A stretch of DNA of 64,000 nt from Bidens hawaiensis (GCA_021521415.1 JAIQDT010001746.1:62001-126000), one strand, 5' to 3'. Positions 1 through 13,176 are shown, counted from the stretch's first letter. The notes: generated by a model not told the origin, from the letters alone. Made by a program: numbers and translations.

Positions 1-272
1 TTTTCAGGTACAATTAAGATGAAGTGATTGCTTACGTGCTAAGTGCTTGATGTGTGTAAGATTTGCGTGCGGGATGTTAGGATACATTATAACAGATAGA
101 ATTATGTATCGCATTGTATGATGTGTGTATCACCTAGACGGTAATGAAATACGAGATAATGAAATTTTGAAGTATATTAATGCATTCAGTTTTCTTTATA
201 AACAATGTGGTTGATATCAGAGGTGTCTGTCGCATCCCGTTTACGTTTCCGCTGCGGTTGCGGGGTGTTACA
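1..272 (+). repeat. Element A 5' LTR, 3'-terminal part
   Basis: This stretch matches 8473-8743 with only a few substitutions and ends in GTTACA at 272, the same terminus as the 3' LTR. About 2.6 kb of this LTR lies left of the window. Confidence 0.92.
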
Positions 273-1631
273 GAAGTTGCCATTGGTTATAAAAGAATTA
301 GGATGTCTTTAAAAGATACCTAAAATATAACCAGTAGCTCAAGTATTATAGGATCTGAATATCAACTAATAATATATAGTGACGGGGTCTGGATGAACTT
401 GAAGTGACAAGTGAGTTATTATGGTCCGGAACATAATAACAGACTTGTCCGCACGAGGGAATTCAGGGGAAGTCACGGGGTACATTAATAGGTAAAAATG
501 GCAACATATGTGTAAAGTATATAATAATATTTATACGTGCTAATGTGTGTATATATAGATGTACATATCTTGTGGGTACATGTATTGAGAAATAGGACCC
601 GGATAAGGAACCGGGGGATAAAATAATAAAAGTACCGAGGATGCTGAAATTTCTAGAGCATCGGTTGATGATAATGAGTCTGACTTATCGGGCCATAGTT
701 ATGATAGTACCAAGTTAGATTTCCCGTTTGACATTAACCAGAAATATCTAGTAACCGTCACTCCCAACCAAAATTGATGAATCCCTTACCCTACCAACAC
801 CGGTACCGTATATCTTAATAACCCCCTATGTTCACCCGAACCGACGACCCTCATGTACGGATGGATTTGTACGTGAACCCATTCTTATTCCGTTTAAAAA
901 AAAAATTGATAATAAATGAGCAGATAAAAATAATATATGGAAATATATATATGTATTCTCACTCCCAAACATATGAGTCATACCATCTCCAGATCGAGAA
1001 TTACCGATTTTAGCGAACCTAGAACGCCGGAGGACATTGACTGAGCAAGCGATAGAGTTCCCCATAATAGTAATTAATAATATTTGAAGGCAACCCATGT
1101 TGCGTGATTACCTTGAACCTTGCAACTCCCTATGTTAACCTTACATCCGTTAGATGCCTATACCCATGTATACTCGAATAGAATGATTACCCATACACAA
1201 AGGTGTTGGAATCATTATAGCATAGTTGGTTATTCGTTCGTAAGTGGTATACCGTGTATACCAGATATACGAATGGACACGGATATTATAACTCCGTGGT
1301 ACGTAATCGTTTGGTGCTCACGGTGAGCATGTATCGGTTATGCTGACATGCAGAAGGATATTGAAATCAAGTATATTAAACATTAATCTTTGTTGAGAAA
1401 GATCTATATGTCGGTTGGTGACAAGGGTTATGAAACGTATTTAAACGTTAACCGATGTCAGGTTAAGTCCATATGTTATTATACTTATGGGACATATATA
1501 CTAGATACTGGTATGTGTAATATGTATGATAATATTTGGTGTGTATATGTACTTGCTGTTATGATTGAACTGGTAACGAGTTATACGGTGAGATTAGTAT
1601 TAATTACTGCGTACGGGATGAGTACGGCAGA
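273..1631 (+). pseudogene. Element A leader with broken PBS and probable accessory-ORF relic
   Basis: Where the young copies have the primer site TGGTATCAGAGCC, A has a short deletion that joins GAAGTTG to CCATTGG, so the site is destroyed. The first ~280 bases still align with the leader of the young copies, including AGGTAAAA at about 493. The following ~1.1 kb has no long open frame. Short blocks resemble the accessory ORF of the young copies, for example GGACCCGGA near 596 and a CATAGT block near 694. LTR-to-gag distance is about 1.36 kb here and about 1.37 kb in the young copies. I infer a decayed accessory ORF; the similarity is weak. Confidence 0.5.
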
Positions 1632-2995
1632 ATGACGTAAAAGAGTAACTCCAATGATGGAGATTGATATGATTCAGTTGATTGCTCAAAGATAGCAGAT
1701 GATGATACCGAATGTCATATCACAGATCACTGCTAGTGTTGATGCAAATGTGATCGCAGACTTATAAATCGAGCAATCACATGATTATGAATATTTCAAT
1801 TCTTATTGTTATTACTAAGAGTGTTAATGTCCCACCGAATACTATTATGACTACAAGTATTAGTTATAAACTAAACATGAATAGTAGTCGTAATGAATTA
1901 GAACAGGTATAAGGATATGTTTGTTGGTTGTGTTAAGGAAACTAATAATAGTTTACTAATGGTAAAGGGAGGAATAGATTGGCAAGTGGATAGAAAAGAT
2001 CGAAATGGTTAAGGATGTTGGTAAGAGTCTAGAACATTTTGTAGTGAAATATGCTACAGATATGTTGGTAGATTAGGTTGTATCATGATGGAACACGATG
2101 GTACAAAATTATAGTTAGAAAATTATTGCTCAGATGATATGGTCAGAATTTAAAATTCTTGTGCTAGAGCACTTTTATTCGAGTAAATAAGTTCAGAGAT
2201 TGGAAACTGAGCTATGGAAGATAGAAATATTGTATGCTGATCACTTAGAAAACGCTAATCGTTTGAAGGAATTGTCATGTCTGGTAACACGGCTAATTAC
2301 TCTTGAAACTAAGCGAAGTGAGCGCAATATTGGGGACTAACTCCATCGATAAGGAGTATAGTCAATCCTGTAAAATATACAACCTTTGGAAGGGTTGTGT
2401 CACAAGCCAGCATTGATATATTTGACTCTATGGGAAACGGACTGGAAGGACGTTAGGTGAGACGTCGAGTATTAAAGAAGAGAAATGATAAAGGTATAGT
2501 GCAAGATAGACTTTTGAATAAGTAGGTATGTCCTATAACCCAGAATTATACCAAGACTAGTTCTGGTGTGAAAACATGAACCGCATGAAGGGTCCTTCCC
2601 TAAATGTGGAAAATATGGTCATCGGCAGGAAGAAGAATGTCGAGTGATAGTAGGCCACGAGTGTGGTAAAGATGGACGTAATGCCCTAATTGTAGAACCA
2701 ATTGAGGCTATGTGAACCGGCAACCCCAACCCATTCGTGTACAACCACTCCGAACCCAACAACCTCAATAACAATCCATCCAAAGAAATCAAATTATGCC
2801 AAACAGTTGTACTTGCTATGAATGTGGCAGTACAGAACGTTTCAAGAGAAATTGCTCAAAGTTGAACCAAGGTGTCGTTGAAAGACGAACCTCAAGACAA
2901 GCATCAACCTCGGATCAAGCAAGGAGCCGTGCTTTTGTGAGTAATTCGAATAAAGCACGTCATGATCCAAAGGTGGTATTAAGTACGTTGTAGTT
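1632..2995 (+). pseudogene. gag: Element A gag relic
   Basis: The start ATG at 1632 aligns with the gag ATG of the young copies and is preceded by the same AG/A context, but the third codon is already TAA. Recognisable pieces include the N-terminal block encoding QLIAQ-like residues near 1675 and the capsid region near 1980-2340. The last CCHC knuckle (CYECGSTERFKRNC) sits at about 2814-2855 in a short open frame at 2796-2993. Gag is the structural protein that packages the RNA. Stops and indels occur throughout, so no product is expected. Confidence 0.8.
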
Positions 2996-4260
2996 TTAAA
3001 TCAATGGGCTTCAGCGATATTTTTACGGTCGTCGATAGAAGTTAGTTCCTGCAAACCTCCTATCATATTGGAAAGATACCGATTAGTGAAACTATAGAAC
3101 CCCATACGGTAGAATCGCTAACGGTAAATCCCTAATGGTTAACTAAATTGTTCGGAATTGTCCTATTACTCTGAACGATTAATCCTTTCCTTATTGACCT
3201 ACGACCAGTAAAGTTAAGAAGTTTTGACGTAATAGTTAACATGGATTGGCTAACTCAACATGAAGCTGAAATCAAATATGAAAAGAAGATGATTAGAAGC
3301 TCTCATTCGGACGATCAAGCGATTAGATACAGAGAAAAGTGTACGGTATTATGTTACCACTCTAATCTCATCTTGAGATGTTATAATATTTACGACAAGA
3401 AGACGTGGTGTATTTAACAAACGCGATTGCCAAAGTATTTAAAAGAAAACATATAGAAGATATCCCGATGATACGTGAATTTCCACAAGTTTTCCCAGAA
3501 GAACTTCCTGGATTACCGCCAACCCGACAGGTCGAATTCAGAATCGATTTAACGTCTCAAGCTGGTCCTGTTGCTAAAGCACCCTACCGACTTGCACCGT
3601 CCGAGATGCAAGAATTATCCAATCAGTTACAAGAATTGTTGGATAAAGGATTCATACGACCTAGTTAGTCACCATGGGGTGCACCAGTGTCATTCGAGAA
3701 ATGAAGGACGGAAGTGTTAGGATAGGTATTGATTAGAGAGAATTGCATAAAGTGACGATCAAGAATAGGTATTCACTTCTTCGAAGTGAATGATCTGTTT
3801 AACCAACTGCAAGGGGCGATTTATTTTTAGAAAATTGATCTTAGATATAGTTATCACCAAATGAAAAATCCAAGAGGAGGACGTTGCAACAACAGCGTTT
3901 CGGACTCGTTACGGCCATTATGAATTCTTATTTATGCCGTTCGGGCTAACAAGTGTGCCGGCAGTGTTCATGGAACTCATGAACCGAGTCTGTAAACTTT
4001 ATTTTGACAAAGTTGTCATAGCATCCATTGATGATATTCTGATATATTTGCAACGTAAGGAAGAGCACGAACGACGTCTAAGGAAAATGGTGGAAGTGTT
4101 AAAGCAAGAGGAGTTATACGCGAAGTTTTCGAAATGTGACTTTGAATACAGAAAGCATAATCCCTTGGTCATGTTGTAAAGCAACAAGGATTTCACAAAG
4201 ATTCAAATAAGATAGAAACCATTAAAATTGGCAGTCACCCAAGGCACCAAAGGGAATGCG
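2996..4260 (+). pseudogene. pol: Element A protease and reverse transcriptase relic
   Basis: The protease is badly eroded: the DTGA active-site block near 3025 is scrambled, but MDWL with its flanks survives at about 3241. RT begins in an open frame at 3405-3668, containing [14 protein letters not shown] and [10 protein letters not shown], then hits a TAG where the family has a Tyr-Ser codon pair. The palm domain resumes at 3934-4179 with MPFGLT, SIDDILIY and AKFSKCDF. The two aspartates of the IDD motif are intact, but the frame is broken on both sides. At 3180 A still reads through the point where the young copies carry their shared 1-bp deletion, so that deletion is derived. Confidence 0.85.
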
Positions 4261-5800
4261 CCAATTTTTAGGACTAGCCGGAGACTATCAGCGGTTTATT
4301 GAAGAATTTTTAGCATTACCCAACTCATAATCCTTTGTACGACGCAAATGTACAAATTTTATAGATGATAAGAGACCGCAGTCTCATATTCATCGAAGAT
4401 GGGTCGAGTTGTTAAGCGATTATGACTGTGACATCCGTTATCACCCCGGCAAGGCTAACGTCGTAGCCGATGCCTTGAGTAGGAAAGATCGGGTTAAGCC
4501 ATTGCGAGTGCGAGTGCTGGGGATGATAGCCCAGTCGAACCTTTTGGACCTGATTCGAGTCGCTCAACGTGAGGCGTTGAAAGAGGAACAATTGGAAAAG
4601 GAGGAACTTTACGGCAATGAGAAGAATTTCGAACAACGCGTGGACGAAATTCTCTACTTCAAAAATTGGGTTTGGATCCCGACCCTCCATGACCTTCGTG
4701 AATTAATCATGGACAAAGCGCATAGATCGAAATATTCCATACATCCGGGATCGGAATAGACTATTGATGATACGAATATTTGAAAGGATTGTATTAATGG
4801 CCGAGTTTGGAGAAAGATATGGTTACGTATGTTGGTGAATATTTAAGTTATGCAAGAGATAAGGCTGCACGCCGAAAACCCTAGGGAACGCTACAACGAC
4901 AGAAAAATTCGCCAATGATAGTGGGAATAAATTACAAAGGATTTCGGGACGCAAATTCCCAAGATATATCAAAGGCATGATGTAAATTGGGTAATCGCAG
5001 ATCGATTAACCAATCCTCGCATTTCATCCTAATCTATGATGATTACCACAATGAATTCTCGCCCAAATTCATGATGGTGAAATGGTATCTCATCGTGGAA
5101 TACCATTTTCAATTATCTCAGATCGAAATGGACATCCTACTTCCATTATTGGAAGGCGGGGAAGGAAGCATCGAGAGCTTGAAGCTTTCTATGGGTGAAG
5201 TAATTATCACCAATTTGTTAAATTGAAATTGGGCGTCACTCAAGCCATAAGATTTGAATTGATTCGAGAAACAACCAATCGGATTTATAATATTTAGGAT
5301 AAGTTGAAAGCAGCGCGAGATTGGCAAAGGATTTATGCCAACGTTCAAAGGAAACCATTGTCACTGGAAAGAGGTGACAAGGCATTTTAAGGCATCACAT
5401 TAGAGAGAGGTGATATGAGGTTTGGCAAAACCGAAAATAGCTTCTTAATATATTGGACCTCATGAGACTATCTCCATGATTGGTCATTTAGTTTATCGAT
5501 TAAAGTACTCCAGGGGCTAAGTACTATACATGATGTTTTGCCATGTATACGGATTGAAAAGTACCTAAGCGATGAGGCAACGAAAGTACTAGTAATGGAG
5601 GTACTCATAGAAGTCATACTTGATATCATAAATAATTCCGTAGAGATAGTAGACGGGAAAACTAAACAGTTTGGACACACCAAGCTTTATTGATTAAGAT
5701 TAAGTGGAATTCACAGCGAGGACCAGATTATACCTGGTAACGCGAGGGTGTATTCTAAAGGAAAAACCCCCACCTTTCCCTCGGAAAGGGATAGTGAGCG
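4261..5800 (+). pseudogene. pol: Element A RNase H/integrase relic with internal deletions
   Basis: After QFLGLAG-like sequence near 4260, about 0.3 kb of RNase H is missing compared with the young copies. An open frame at 4409-4759 carries the end of RNase H ([16 protein letters not shown]) and the integrase zinc-binding start ([11 protein letters not shown]). Downstream, pieces of the integrase core survive: GNRRSINQ near 4987 and an IISDR block near 5110, where the family aspartate is followed by Asn instead of Asp. The C-terminal part near 5290-5760 matches the young copies in patches. Several deletions and stops make this clearly non-functional. Confidence 0.8.
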
Positions 5801-5828
5801 TGTAAAATTTCGAGGACGAAATTTCTTA

Positions 5829-5840
5829 ACGGGGGGAGAA
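5829..5840 (+). other. Element A polypurine tract
   Basis: ACGGGGGGAGAA lies directly before the TGTAAC start of the 3' LTR. It matches the tract at the same place in the young copies, which primes plus-strand DNA synthesis. Confidence 0.85.
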
Positions 5841-8743
5841 TGTAACGATTCCGACGAAACCCGGTATACCCTAACCGGTAGATAATAGTTACGTCATATT
5901 TAATGTCGGATACATGAATTACCATAGTAATTATACGAGAATACAGGGTTCACTGTATGGATTGTACGTGAATATATAATTCATCGTATTGAATATGCGA
6001 TCAATCGATCGATAGTTATTGAAACCCGAACGAATCTAGGGTTCAATTATAGACGAGATATATGATATGTAGTGATTTTACGAAGCATTAATGCTTCGGG
6101 ATAAGTAAAGTACGGCACAGAAAAAGAATTTCGATTTAATGTACGTCGGTACGTTAAACGAAACCTTTAATATCAAACCGAGCAAGAGACGATCGATCAA
6201 GCCGAAAAAGATGCGCAATAATTAATGATATGATGTTTTAAGTTAATAAATGTCATGGTTTAAGTTTTTAAAGTTCTTAAATCGGTTTTATATAAATTTC
6301 ATTTTTAAGCCGAAAAACGACCGTTTTAGCCTCGTTTTAAGCCAAATTAAACATTTAACGAAAAACGAACTGAGCCAGATTATCCAAAACATTATCCGGA
6401 TTGCGAGAATCCAAATGAATGGCCAAGAATGGAGAGGTGGGTCCCACCCCACCCTCCTTATGTTCCGATCGGACATGGGGTGTTATCCCCTAGTCCTTAT
6501 TTCTTTTTTTTCACCCAACAATCCAACAATCCTAACTTCCTCTCAAGATCATGATCCAAAACCGAGAATTTTTAGCAAGAAAACAAGGTAAAGAATCGAG
6601 TTATACACGTTTCCATCTTCGTTTCTTGAGTTTAATTGCAAGAAAATGAGGTTTCAAAGATGAAAACAGATTCTTGCATGATCAAGTGATGTATACGGGT
6701 TATACAAGAGATCTTGGTCCAAGAAAGGGGTTAAACGAACCAAGAACGAATTTTTACGGTTTAAATCTTTGTTTTTGAATCATAACCGAAACTATAGTGT
6801 AAGAGGCTTGGTCGTGAGTGTAACTTGCTTGGTATTGTGGTATGTTGGTTGTAGGTTCTGTGTTTAGTGGTAAATAAGGCGGAAAGACGAGTTTGTAGCT
6901 TGTAGTGGCGGAAAACGAAAGGTATATTCGGTTATGTTCGGTTTTGGGATATTTGGACAGATTGTGATACGTGTAGAGTTAGGTCATGAAATTTTACAGG
7001 GATGATCTACACATGAAAATATGAGTTCTGTGAATTTTTGATAATTTTTGGATAAAGGATGAATATTTGGTGAATTTAATGCTCGGTGTTGGCCAAAAAT
7101 GGTGAAAAATAGTTAAGTATCATGAAAAATTCTGGAAAATTTCAGATAAGCTTTATATATCATGTATAAGTCACACACAAAATTTGAGGTCAGTTGGAGA
7201 AGTTTAAGTAGGCTTTTCGGATTAACTAGTTCTAGGGTTTTCTAGACCGGTTTTAGTGAAAATGGCATGTAAAAGAAGATTTTTGGTTCTGGAAAAATTA
7301 CAGGGGACTATGTAGATGGCAGGGGACATCCAGAAAAAATTTGGGATTTTTCTAAGATCATTTGGTATTTACGACATATTTAGTGTTTAATTGGTGTTTA
7401 AAAATAGATAAATAAATTTTAAATATAAAAATTAATTCTGGAAATATTTCTATAAATTCCCCACTGTCAAAATGTTATTTGTGCAGAATTTCAAGATCCG
7501 AGGTTAAACGGATAATTATTTGTGCTAATTATCAAACTTTTAAAGTTAAAACGCGTAAACCGGTGAAGTTCGCTTAAGCGAGCTGACTGGTGTATAAAAA
7601 CCCTAAAAATGAACTATTTTCATATAATTGAGTTAAAAAAGCAAAAATGAATCATCCGAAAATAATTCGGATGATTTGGGTATTTTTAACCGATTTAACA
7701 GTTTCCGGTACGCCAAATACGGAAACGGGTCTCGCGGCCAATCGGGGCGTCTAAACCAAGCTCTAATTTCACATCTTTAATTAAATTATCAGTCAACCAC
7801 TATTTTCGGGTCGTGTCTGACCAAACTCATTTTTGAAACATAAAAACGAGTAACCGTGCTAGGCATGCAAAACGGGGAAAACAAGCTATTAGAAAATTTG
7901 ACTGTTGAACTCTAAACGACATCACAATCTGAGTCCGGAGAAGTGTTTCTGGGTTAACCTTGCCCACAGAACGGGTACAGTACTGGGTTAACAGTGTCCC
8001 CAGATGTACCGGTTAACTTGGTTAAAGTTATATTAATAATGAGTGTATAGTAACGATCGTAGGGATCATATTGTAGATTGGACGTGTTAATTGATAATGA
8101 TTGTTGTTACCTGGTTGCATGTGCTAAGGTGAGTTTCACGAGCCCCTTTTTCTGAATTGTTTTCAAATACTTTCCCGGGGCGGAAGCAAGTTACTATTGA
8201 AATGTTTAAATACATACTGAACGCATGGATTTGCGTGTATTTATAAACATTTGATTATACGGGAATCGTACGGAATGGGTACAGTACTGGGTTAACTGTG
8301 TCCCCAGATGTCTTTGGAAGTGTTTCTGGGTTAACGTTGCCCCCAGAATGAGTACAGTAATGGGTTAACAGTGTCCCCAGATAATATTATATTATGATAT
8401 AGATTTATCATGGTTTACTCAAATTGTGAAACTCACCAACTATTCGTAGTTGACCCGTTTTTCTCACATGCTTTTCAGGTACAATTAAGATGAAGTGATT
8501 GCTTACTTGCTAAGTGCTTGATGTGTGTAAGATTTGCGTGCGGGATGTTAGGATACATTATAACAGATAGAATTATGTATCGTATTGTATGATGTGTGTA
8601 TTACCTAGACGGTAATGAAATACGAGATAATGAAATTTTGAAGTATATTAATGCATTCAGTTTTCTTTATAAACAATGTGGTTGATATCAGAGGTGTCTG
8701 TCGCATCCCGTTTACGTTTCCGCTGCGGTTGCGGGGTGTTACA
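5841..8743 (+). repeat. Element A 3' LTR (2.9 kb)
   Basis: It runs from TGTAACGATTCC to GGTGTTACA, with 6-bp inverted ends TGTAAC/GTTACA. It is collinear with the 3.5 kb LTRs at 30544, 40187 and 49794. It has one copy of the ~149-bp block that those LTRs carry three times, and only scattered CTGGGTTAAC...CCCCAG modules (near 7950, 8290 and 8325) where they carry a 35-bp minisatellite. A perfect 11-bp-arm hairpin lies at 7650-7676. A pyrimidine-rich stretch near 6490-6545 could be a promoter or 5' UTR zone, unproven. Confidence 0.92.
7650..7676 (+). repeat. Hairpin in element A LTR, conserved in the young LTRs
   Basis: Arms AATCATCCGAA and TTCGGATGATT are perfect complements around a 5-base AATAA loop. 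The same hairpin, with slightly shorter arms, occurs in all three young LTRs (for example 32836-32858). Confidence 0.85.
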
Positions 8744-10315
8744 TGGGTTCTAAGAGACTATCCTCGGTTTAACCGTAAATAGCTCTAGACCGTAAACCGA
8801 ACTTTTGTTTAAAGACTTTATTGTTAACTTTTTGGTTGTAAAACTTAATTATTTTCATTTGTACATTATTATACAAGTTCTTTGATATTTGGGCATGTGG
8901 AAACCATCTATGTGTTGTAAGATGGAAACCGAACCGATCCGATTTTCACTCGCTTAAGACACACAAGTGTGCTTTTAGCTATCAAGACTTGTATATTTCT
9001 TTAAAAATAGTTTACAAACTGATTTTAATTATTTTCTTAAGTACTTGGAAATGTTGGATCCAACTTGATCTCATAACAAAGTTTGGACCGACAAAATCAA
9101 ACACTTGCTTAACGTGCGTTGTTAGTTCTAAAACAATAGAACTACATACTTGGTTAAGTCTTATTAAGTTTTATTGAGTTATCTCATAACATTCATTATT
9201 TTGGAAAGTTGACTTTGAGTTTGACCAATTATTAACCCGAACAAACAACCCGAACACTTGATAAAACCCGTTTTAGTATCTTTATTCCAAATGGACTTGT
9301 ATTCTTGCATTTTACCCACTTTATTACTTAACATAGGTTGAGTAAATATTAAGGTTAGATACTTTAACCCGGTTTCGAGAAAACTTTCATTTGAAAGGGT
9401 TATTATTATAAATTCTTAAATAGTTACACTTTAAACCTTGAACTTTAATTGTTTACACTTATCAACATTTATTTTATTTAAAGACTTTCAAGACAACCTT
9501 TCTAAATCCAAGACTTCTTTCCTTGTAGGCATTGTTCGTTAAACTCTTCGTTCCGGCAAATCTCCAAATTATCATCTTTCAAGTTTTTTACGTGTACGTG
9601 AGTACTTTCATATCCCGTTTTTCATCTTTCATTTTGGGGGTGACATTTCATACTTATTCAACTAAATGCTTTATACTTGAGTCTTAAACCACAAACGCTA
9701 TTGTATACTTTACTTGAATAAATGCTCGATTTGGTGTTCTATGCTTATATGCTCATGTGTTTACGTGTTTACCGCATTCGATTGATTGATCTATAAATCC
9801 TAGACTATTTGGCATCCCCTTATAACAAGGTGTCATTAATGCATGCTTATTAACGATAACTATAAATCCTAGACTATTTGGCATCCCCTTATAGCAAGGT
9901 GTCGCTAATGTATTCTATTAGTGATCTCATCTTTTTATCCAAAGTATTGCTATTATTTATTGTTTCGTATATAAGATTATGGCTTTTCTTATTATATACA
10001 TATGTGTTCAAAACTATGAATTGATCACCAACCTTTGTGTTGATAACCTTTATTTTATGAAATGTTGCAGGTTTGCATTTAGGTTCATTATGGAGTATGG
10101 AGAAAACGTCATCAAGACCTTTAGGATATTAGCAAAACGAACAATTTATGATTTGCTATATTTTGTTGTATTTGTCTTATGAATATTGTTATGTGACATT
10201 TGATGTTGTAAAATGAAATGCGTTTGTTAAATATTGTCGCTTTAAATAGTATCATGCGCTTATGGGCAATCATTACATTCCTGCAAGTTCCGCCGCCTTT
10301 GGGCGGGTCGTGACA
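8744..10315 (+). repeat. Element B 5' LTR, part right of the element A insertion
   Basis: It matches 17474-18464 from TGGGTTCTAAGAG onward and ends in TGACA at 10315, just before the PBS. It holds about 0.6 kb (roughly 9233-9826) that is deleted from the 3' LTR copy. A 69-bp unit occurs twice in tandem at about 9792 and 9861. Confidence 0.88.
9792..9929 (+). repeat. Two-copy 69-bp tandem repeat in element B LTR
   Basis: TATAAATCCTAGACTATTTG begins at 9792 and again at 9861, each followed by CATCCCCTTATA and AAGGTGTC. The 3' LTR keeps one full and one partial unit. Confidence 0.85.
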
Positions 10316-10318
10316 GAT

Positions 10319-10331
10319 TGGTATCAGAGCC
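10319..10331 (+). other. Element B primer-binding site (initiator tRNA-Met)
   Basis: TGGTATCAGAGCC lies three bases after the LTR end. It is complementary to the 3' end of plant initiator tRNA-Met, the usual primer of these elements. Confidence 0.92.
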
Positions 10332-11250
10332 TTAACAATAGGATAGGTGGTTAGACCTAATGACCTAGTATTGTTATGCTTAGGGTCCTATACGTGTGCT
10401 TATACGTGTTTACTCTATTTTGAATTGTTCATATCGCATGTTATTTATAAACTTGTTTAAAATTCACCAATATCATAAATGTTCACATACGCACAATTTC
10501 ATAGTATTTCCAAGGTATCCTTACCTTAAATGAAAAGAGTAGATTTTCATTGTGTTTTATGGATTACAAGATTAACTTGGATCCCGTTGTTTCAAATCCC
10601 TTAAAGGTTGTGTTTATATCGGGTTTGTAGCCATCATAGAAAACGAGACATTTTAAAACGACCATTTGACAAAAAGATTCCAAGAATTGAAGGTTTACCT
10701 GGGATGGTTGGATTATAGTGCTTGTTTTCTAGGCCACAAATCGTGTTATACGTGACAATACTTTAAGTAGTCGAATGCAAGCATTCCGGTCGCCATCCTA
10801 ACTTTCGATGTTAAAACAATAGAACCACGGTGGTTCATAGACTAGTGTTTTGACATGACGTTGTATCTCGATTTATTGTGTTATTATCGTTATTTGAGTC
10901 GAAAACATGAAAAAGTCTCGGTGGTTCATGCACATGTTAAGACTCCAACATGGTGTTTTATAAAACTTTTTAGTGTCGGAATATCAAATCATGGTGGTTC
11001 ATGTACGATTTTTCTAACTTTATAAATCTCGAAATCTCAAATTTTCAAGCTTTAACCACTCAAAAATCATTTATGTTTTGTTTTTGGATTGTTATTTATA
11101 TACAAAGTTTTATATTTTATTTAACGCTAACATCTTCTCCTCACTAACTTTAGGATTCACAATCAAAATTGAAATCTTATTTTATTTTTTACACTCTCAT
11201 ATTCATTTCTTCTACCTCAAACTTATTCCACTTCTTTATAATCTTTTAGC
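10332..11250 (+). other. Element B leader (5' untranslated region)
   Basis: About 0.9 kb between PBS and gag has no convincing open frame. A short motif GGTGGTTCAT recurs at about 10830, 10920 and 10991, roughly 70-90 bases apart. The sequence before the gag ATG, a pyrimidine-rich run ending TTTTAG then CATG, resembles a splice acceptor. That resemblance is only suggestive. Confidence 0.7.
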
Positions 11251-12046
11251 ATGCCTCCGGTAAGCCGTCACCCACGCAAGAACTCCAACCGACGTATGGC
11301 TACTTTCATCGTCAAGCAAATGGACGGTGTGATTCCCGAACTTGTAACCCGAATCCAAGCTACCCAACCTCCACACGTTGTTGCACCCGTTAAACCCAAA
11401 CCCGTATCCTACCCGTATAAGAAATTCACTAGTGCCAACCCAACCGATTTTTTGGGTACGAACTGTGCGACTACCTTGTTGCAATGGTTCGAGTCCATGG
11501 AGAACGTGATCCTACATAGCGAATGCCCCGATGCGAAAAAGACAAATTTCGCTTCAAACATGTTTAGAAAAACCACTCTAACATGGTGGGGTAGTGTTAT
11601 GCATCTCCAAGGGTCGGAAACGGCTATGGCTCTTCCATGGTCTGACCTCAAGGCACTTATGATGAAGAAGTTCTGTCCTAAACACGAGCTCCAAAATATC
11701 GAGGAGGAATTTTGGAACCTCAAGCAAGATAGTGGTGATAATGCCACCTATTCAGTCCGTTTTCACGAGTTGAGCATTCTTTTCCCTCACTTGGTTACCT
11801 CGGCTGAGCATGAACTTGACAAATACATTGGGGGTCTACCGATGCAAATTTGGGACTCTGTTACGAGAAGCAAACCCGTGAATCTTGAGGATGCCATCAC
11901 TTTAGCCGGCGCGCTATCGAAAAATCATCTGAAGGCGGGCACTCTAACCCTCAAGAAATCAAGTGAGAAAGCCAAGCCCGAGCCCGCACCGCAACCCAAG
12001 GTTGAACCAACACCACAAGCCATTAACTACTCCAACTCATCCCGTC

Positions 12047-12086
<40 letters not shown>

Positions 12087-12630
12087 AGAGAAACCCAAGA
12101 CCAACTACCAAAACTTTGTCGTTACTCAACCCCAACCACAACAACAAACCCAAGCTCCACCCCAAAATTGAAGACCTTATATCAGTACCGCCCCGCTCTA
12201 CAACAATTGCCAATTTCACCACCCCTCAAACGTGCCTTGTCGCTATTGTACCATTTGTAACGGTTTGGGTCATCTCAACACTACATGCCAATCCGCACAA
12301 TGAACCCAACCTAACCAACCTAGAACCACTCCCCAAAATGCTCAAAACCGTTATGCACCCTATCCACAAACCCAACCCCAACAACCCCGAGCTTGCTTCA
12401 ATTGTGGTGACCCTAACCATTTCTACAACAATTGCCCACGTTTAACCTTAGCAAACAAAGCCCAAACCATACCTTATTACCAAACCCAATCCTACCAAGT
12501 TCAAACTTACCAACCCCAACTCCGTCAACTCAATGTACCACTCATCCAACCCATCCAAGCCATACAAGCACCACCTCCTTCTCCCCCGCAAGCAACTCAA
12601 ATCAACCATGGAAATCAAGGGCGAGCTTTT
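11251..12630 (+). pseudogene. gag: Element B gag with two in-frame stops
   Basis: The frame opens at ATG 11251. The capsid-type gag domain covers about residues 70-220 (LLQWFESMENV, TLTWWGSV, MMKKFCPKHELQNIEEEFWNL). An Asn run from an AAC repeat follows at 12050-12085. The frame stops at TGA 12169 and again at TGA 12301. Both are probably CGA-to-TGA changes, because the same frame continues without a shift. Two CCHC knuckles lie beyond the first stop in that frame: CTICNGLGHLNTTC near 12247 and CFNCGDPNHFYNNC near 12394. The frame then runs directly into protease, so gag and protease were one frame, as is usual for this lineage. Confidence 0.88.
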
Positions 12631-13176
12631 ATGATGAATGCAAATCAAGCTCAAGTGGCAAACGATGTTGTGAAAGGTATGTTTTTGGTGAACCATCATT
12701 TGGCTTCTATTCTATTTGATACTGGTGCCGCTAGAAGTTTTATTTCTTTGAAATTTAAATCTAAACTTTCTATGCCTCGAACTAAGCTTTCCCGATCGTT
12801 CTATGTTGAAGTCGCCAATGGCAATTCCATTACCATCAATTCTGTCGTCCGCGATTGTTTTCTCCTTATTTCCAAGCATAAATTCTCCATCGATCTCATC
12901 CCGATGCAAATGGGAAGTTTCGATGTCATAGTAGGCATGGATTGGTTATCTTTGCACCGTGCCGAAGTCGTTTGTTTCGATAAATTCATTCGCATTCCGA
13001 TCATCAACGGTAAAATTCTCAAAGTGTTCGGCAACACTACTTCTAGAAGGTTAAATCTTATGTCGTGCGCTCAATCGCAAAAAATATTTACGCCAAAAGT
13101 ATGTTCCGTTTCTAGCTTTCGCGGTGACAAAATACAAAAAGGAAAGGAATATCCAAGATATTTTCATTGTTCGTGA
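12631..13176 (+). pseudogene. pol: Element B aspartic protease region
   Basis: It stays in the gag frame. The catalytic motif FDTGAARSF is at about 12715 and the second conserved block VIVGMDWLS at about 12928, with normal spacing for a retropepsin. The protease would release gag and pol products. The frame is lost near 13120-13176, where the link to RT shifts through another frame (13124 onward). The protease core itself looks intact. Confidence 0.85.

Larger units (their letters stand above)
1..8743 (+). mobile_element. Element A: decayed Ty3/gypsy chromovirus, 5' LTR cut by window edge
   Basis: The first 272 bases match 8473-8743 almost base for base, so they are the 3' ends of a 5' and a 3' LTR. 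Between them lie relics of gag, protease, reverse transcriptase and integrase in the order typical of Ty3/gypsy. The protein pieces and LTR ends resemble the younger copies at 30544-53327, so A is an older member of the same family. The coding region carries many stops, frameshifts and deletions. The element lies inside the 5' LTR of element B: the sequence right of 8743 reappears uninterrupted in B's 3' LTR from about 17474. The left target duplication is outside the window. Confidence 0.9.

Noticed and set aside
828..1635. Short open frames in element A's leader
   Set aside because: No similarity to known proteins, random-looking composition, in a decayed element.
11963..12445. 160-codon frame rich in Thr and Pro overlapping B's gag
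   Set aside because: An out-of-frame reading of the AAC repeat and Pro-rich gag region. Knuckles and capsid lie in the other frame.
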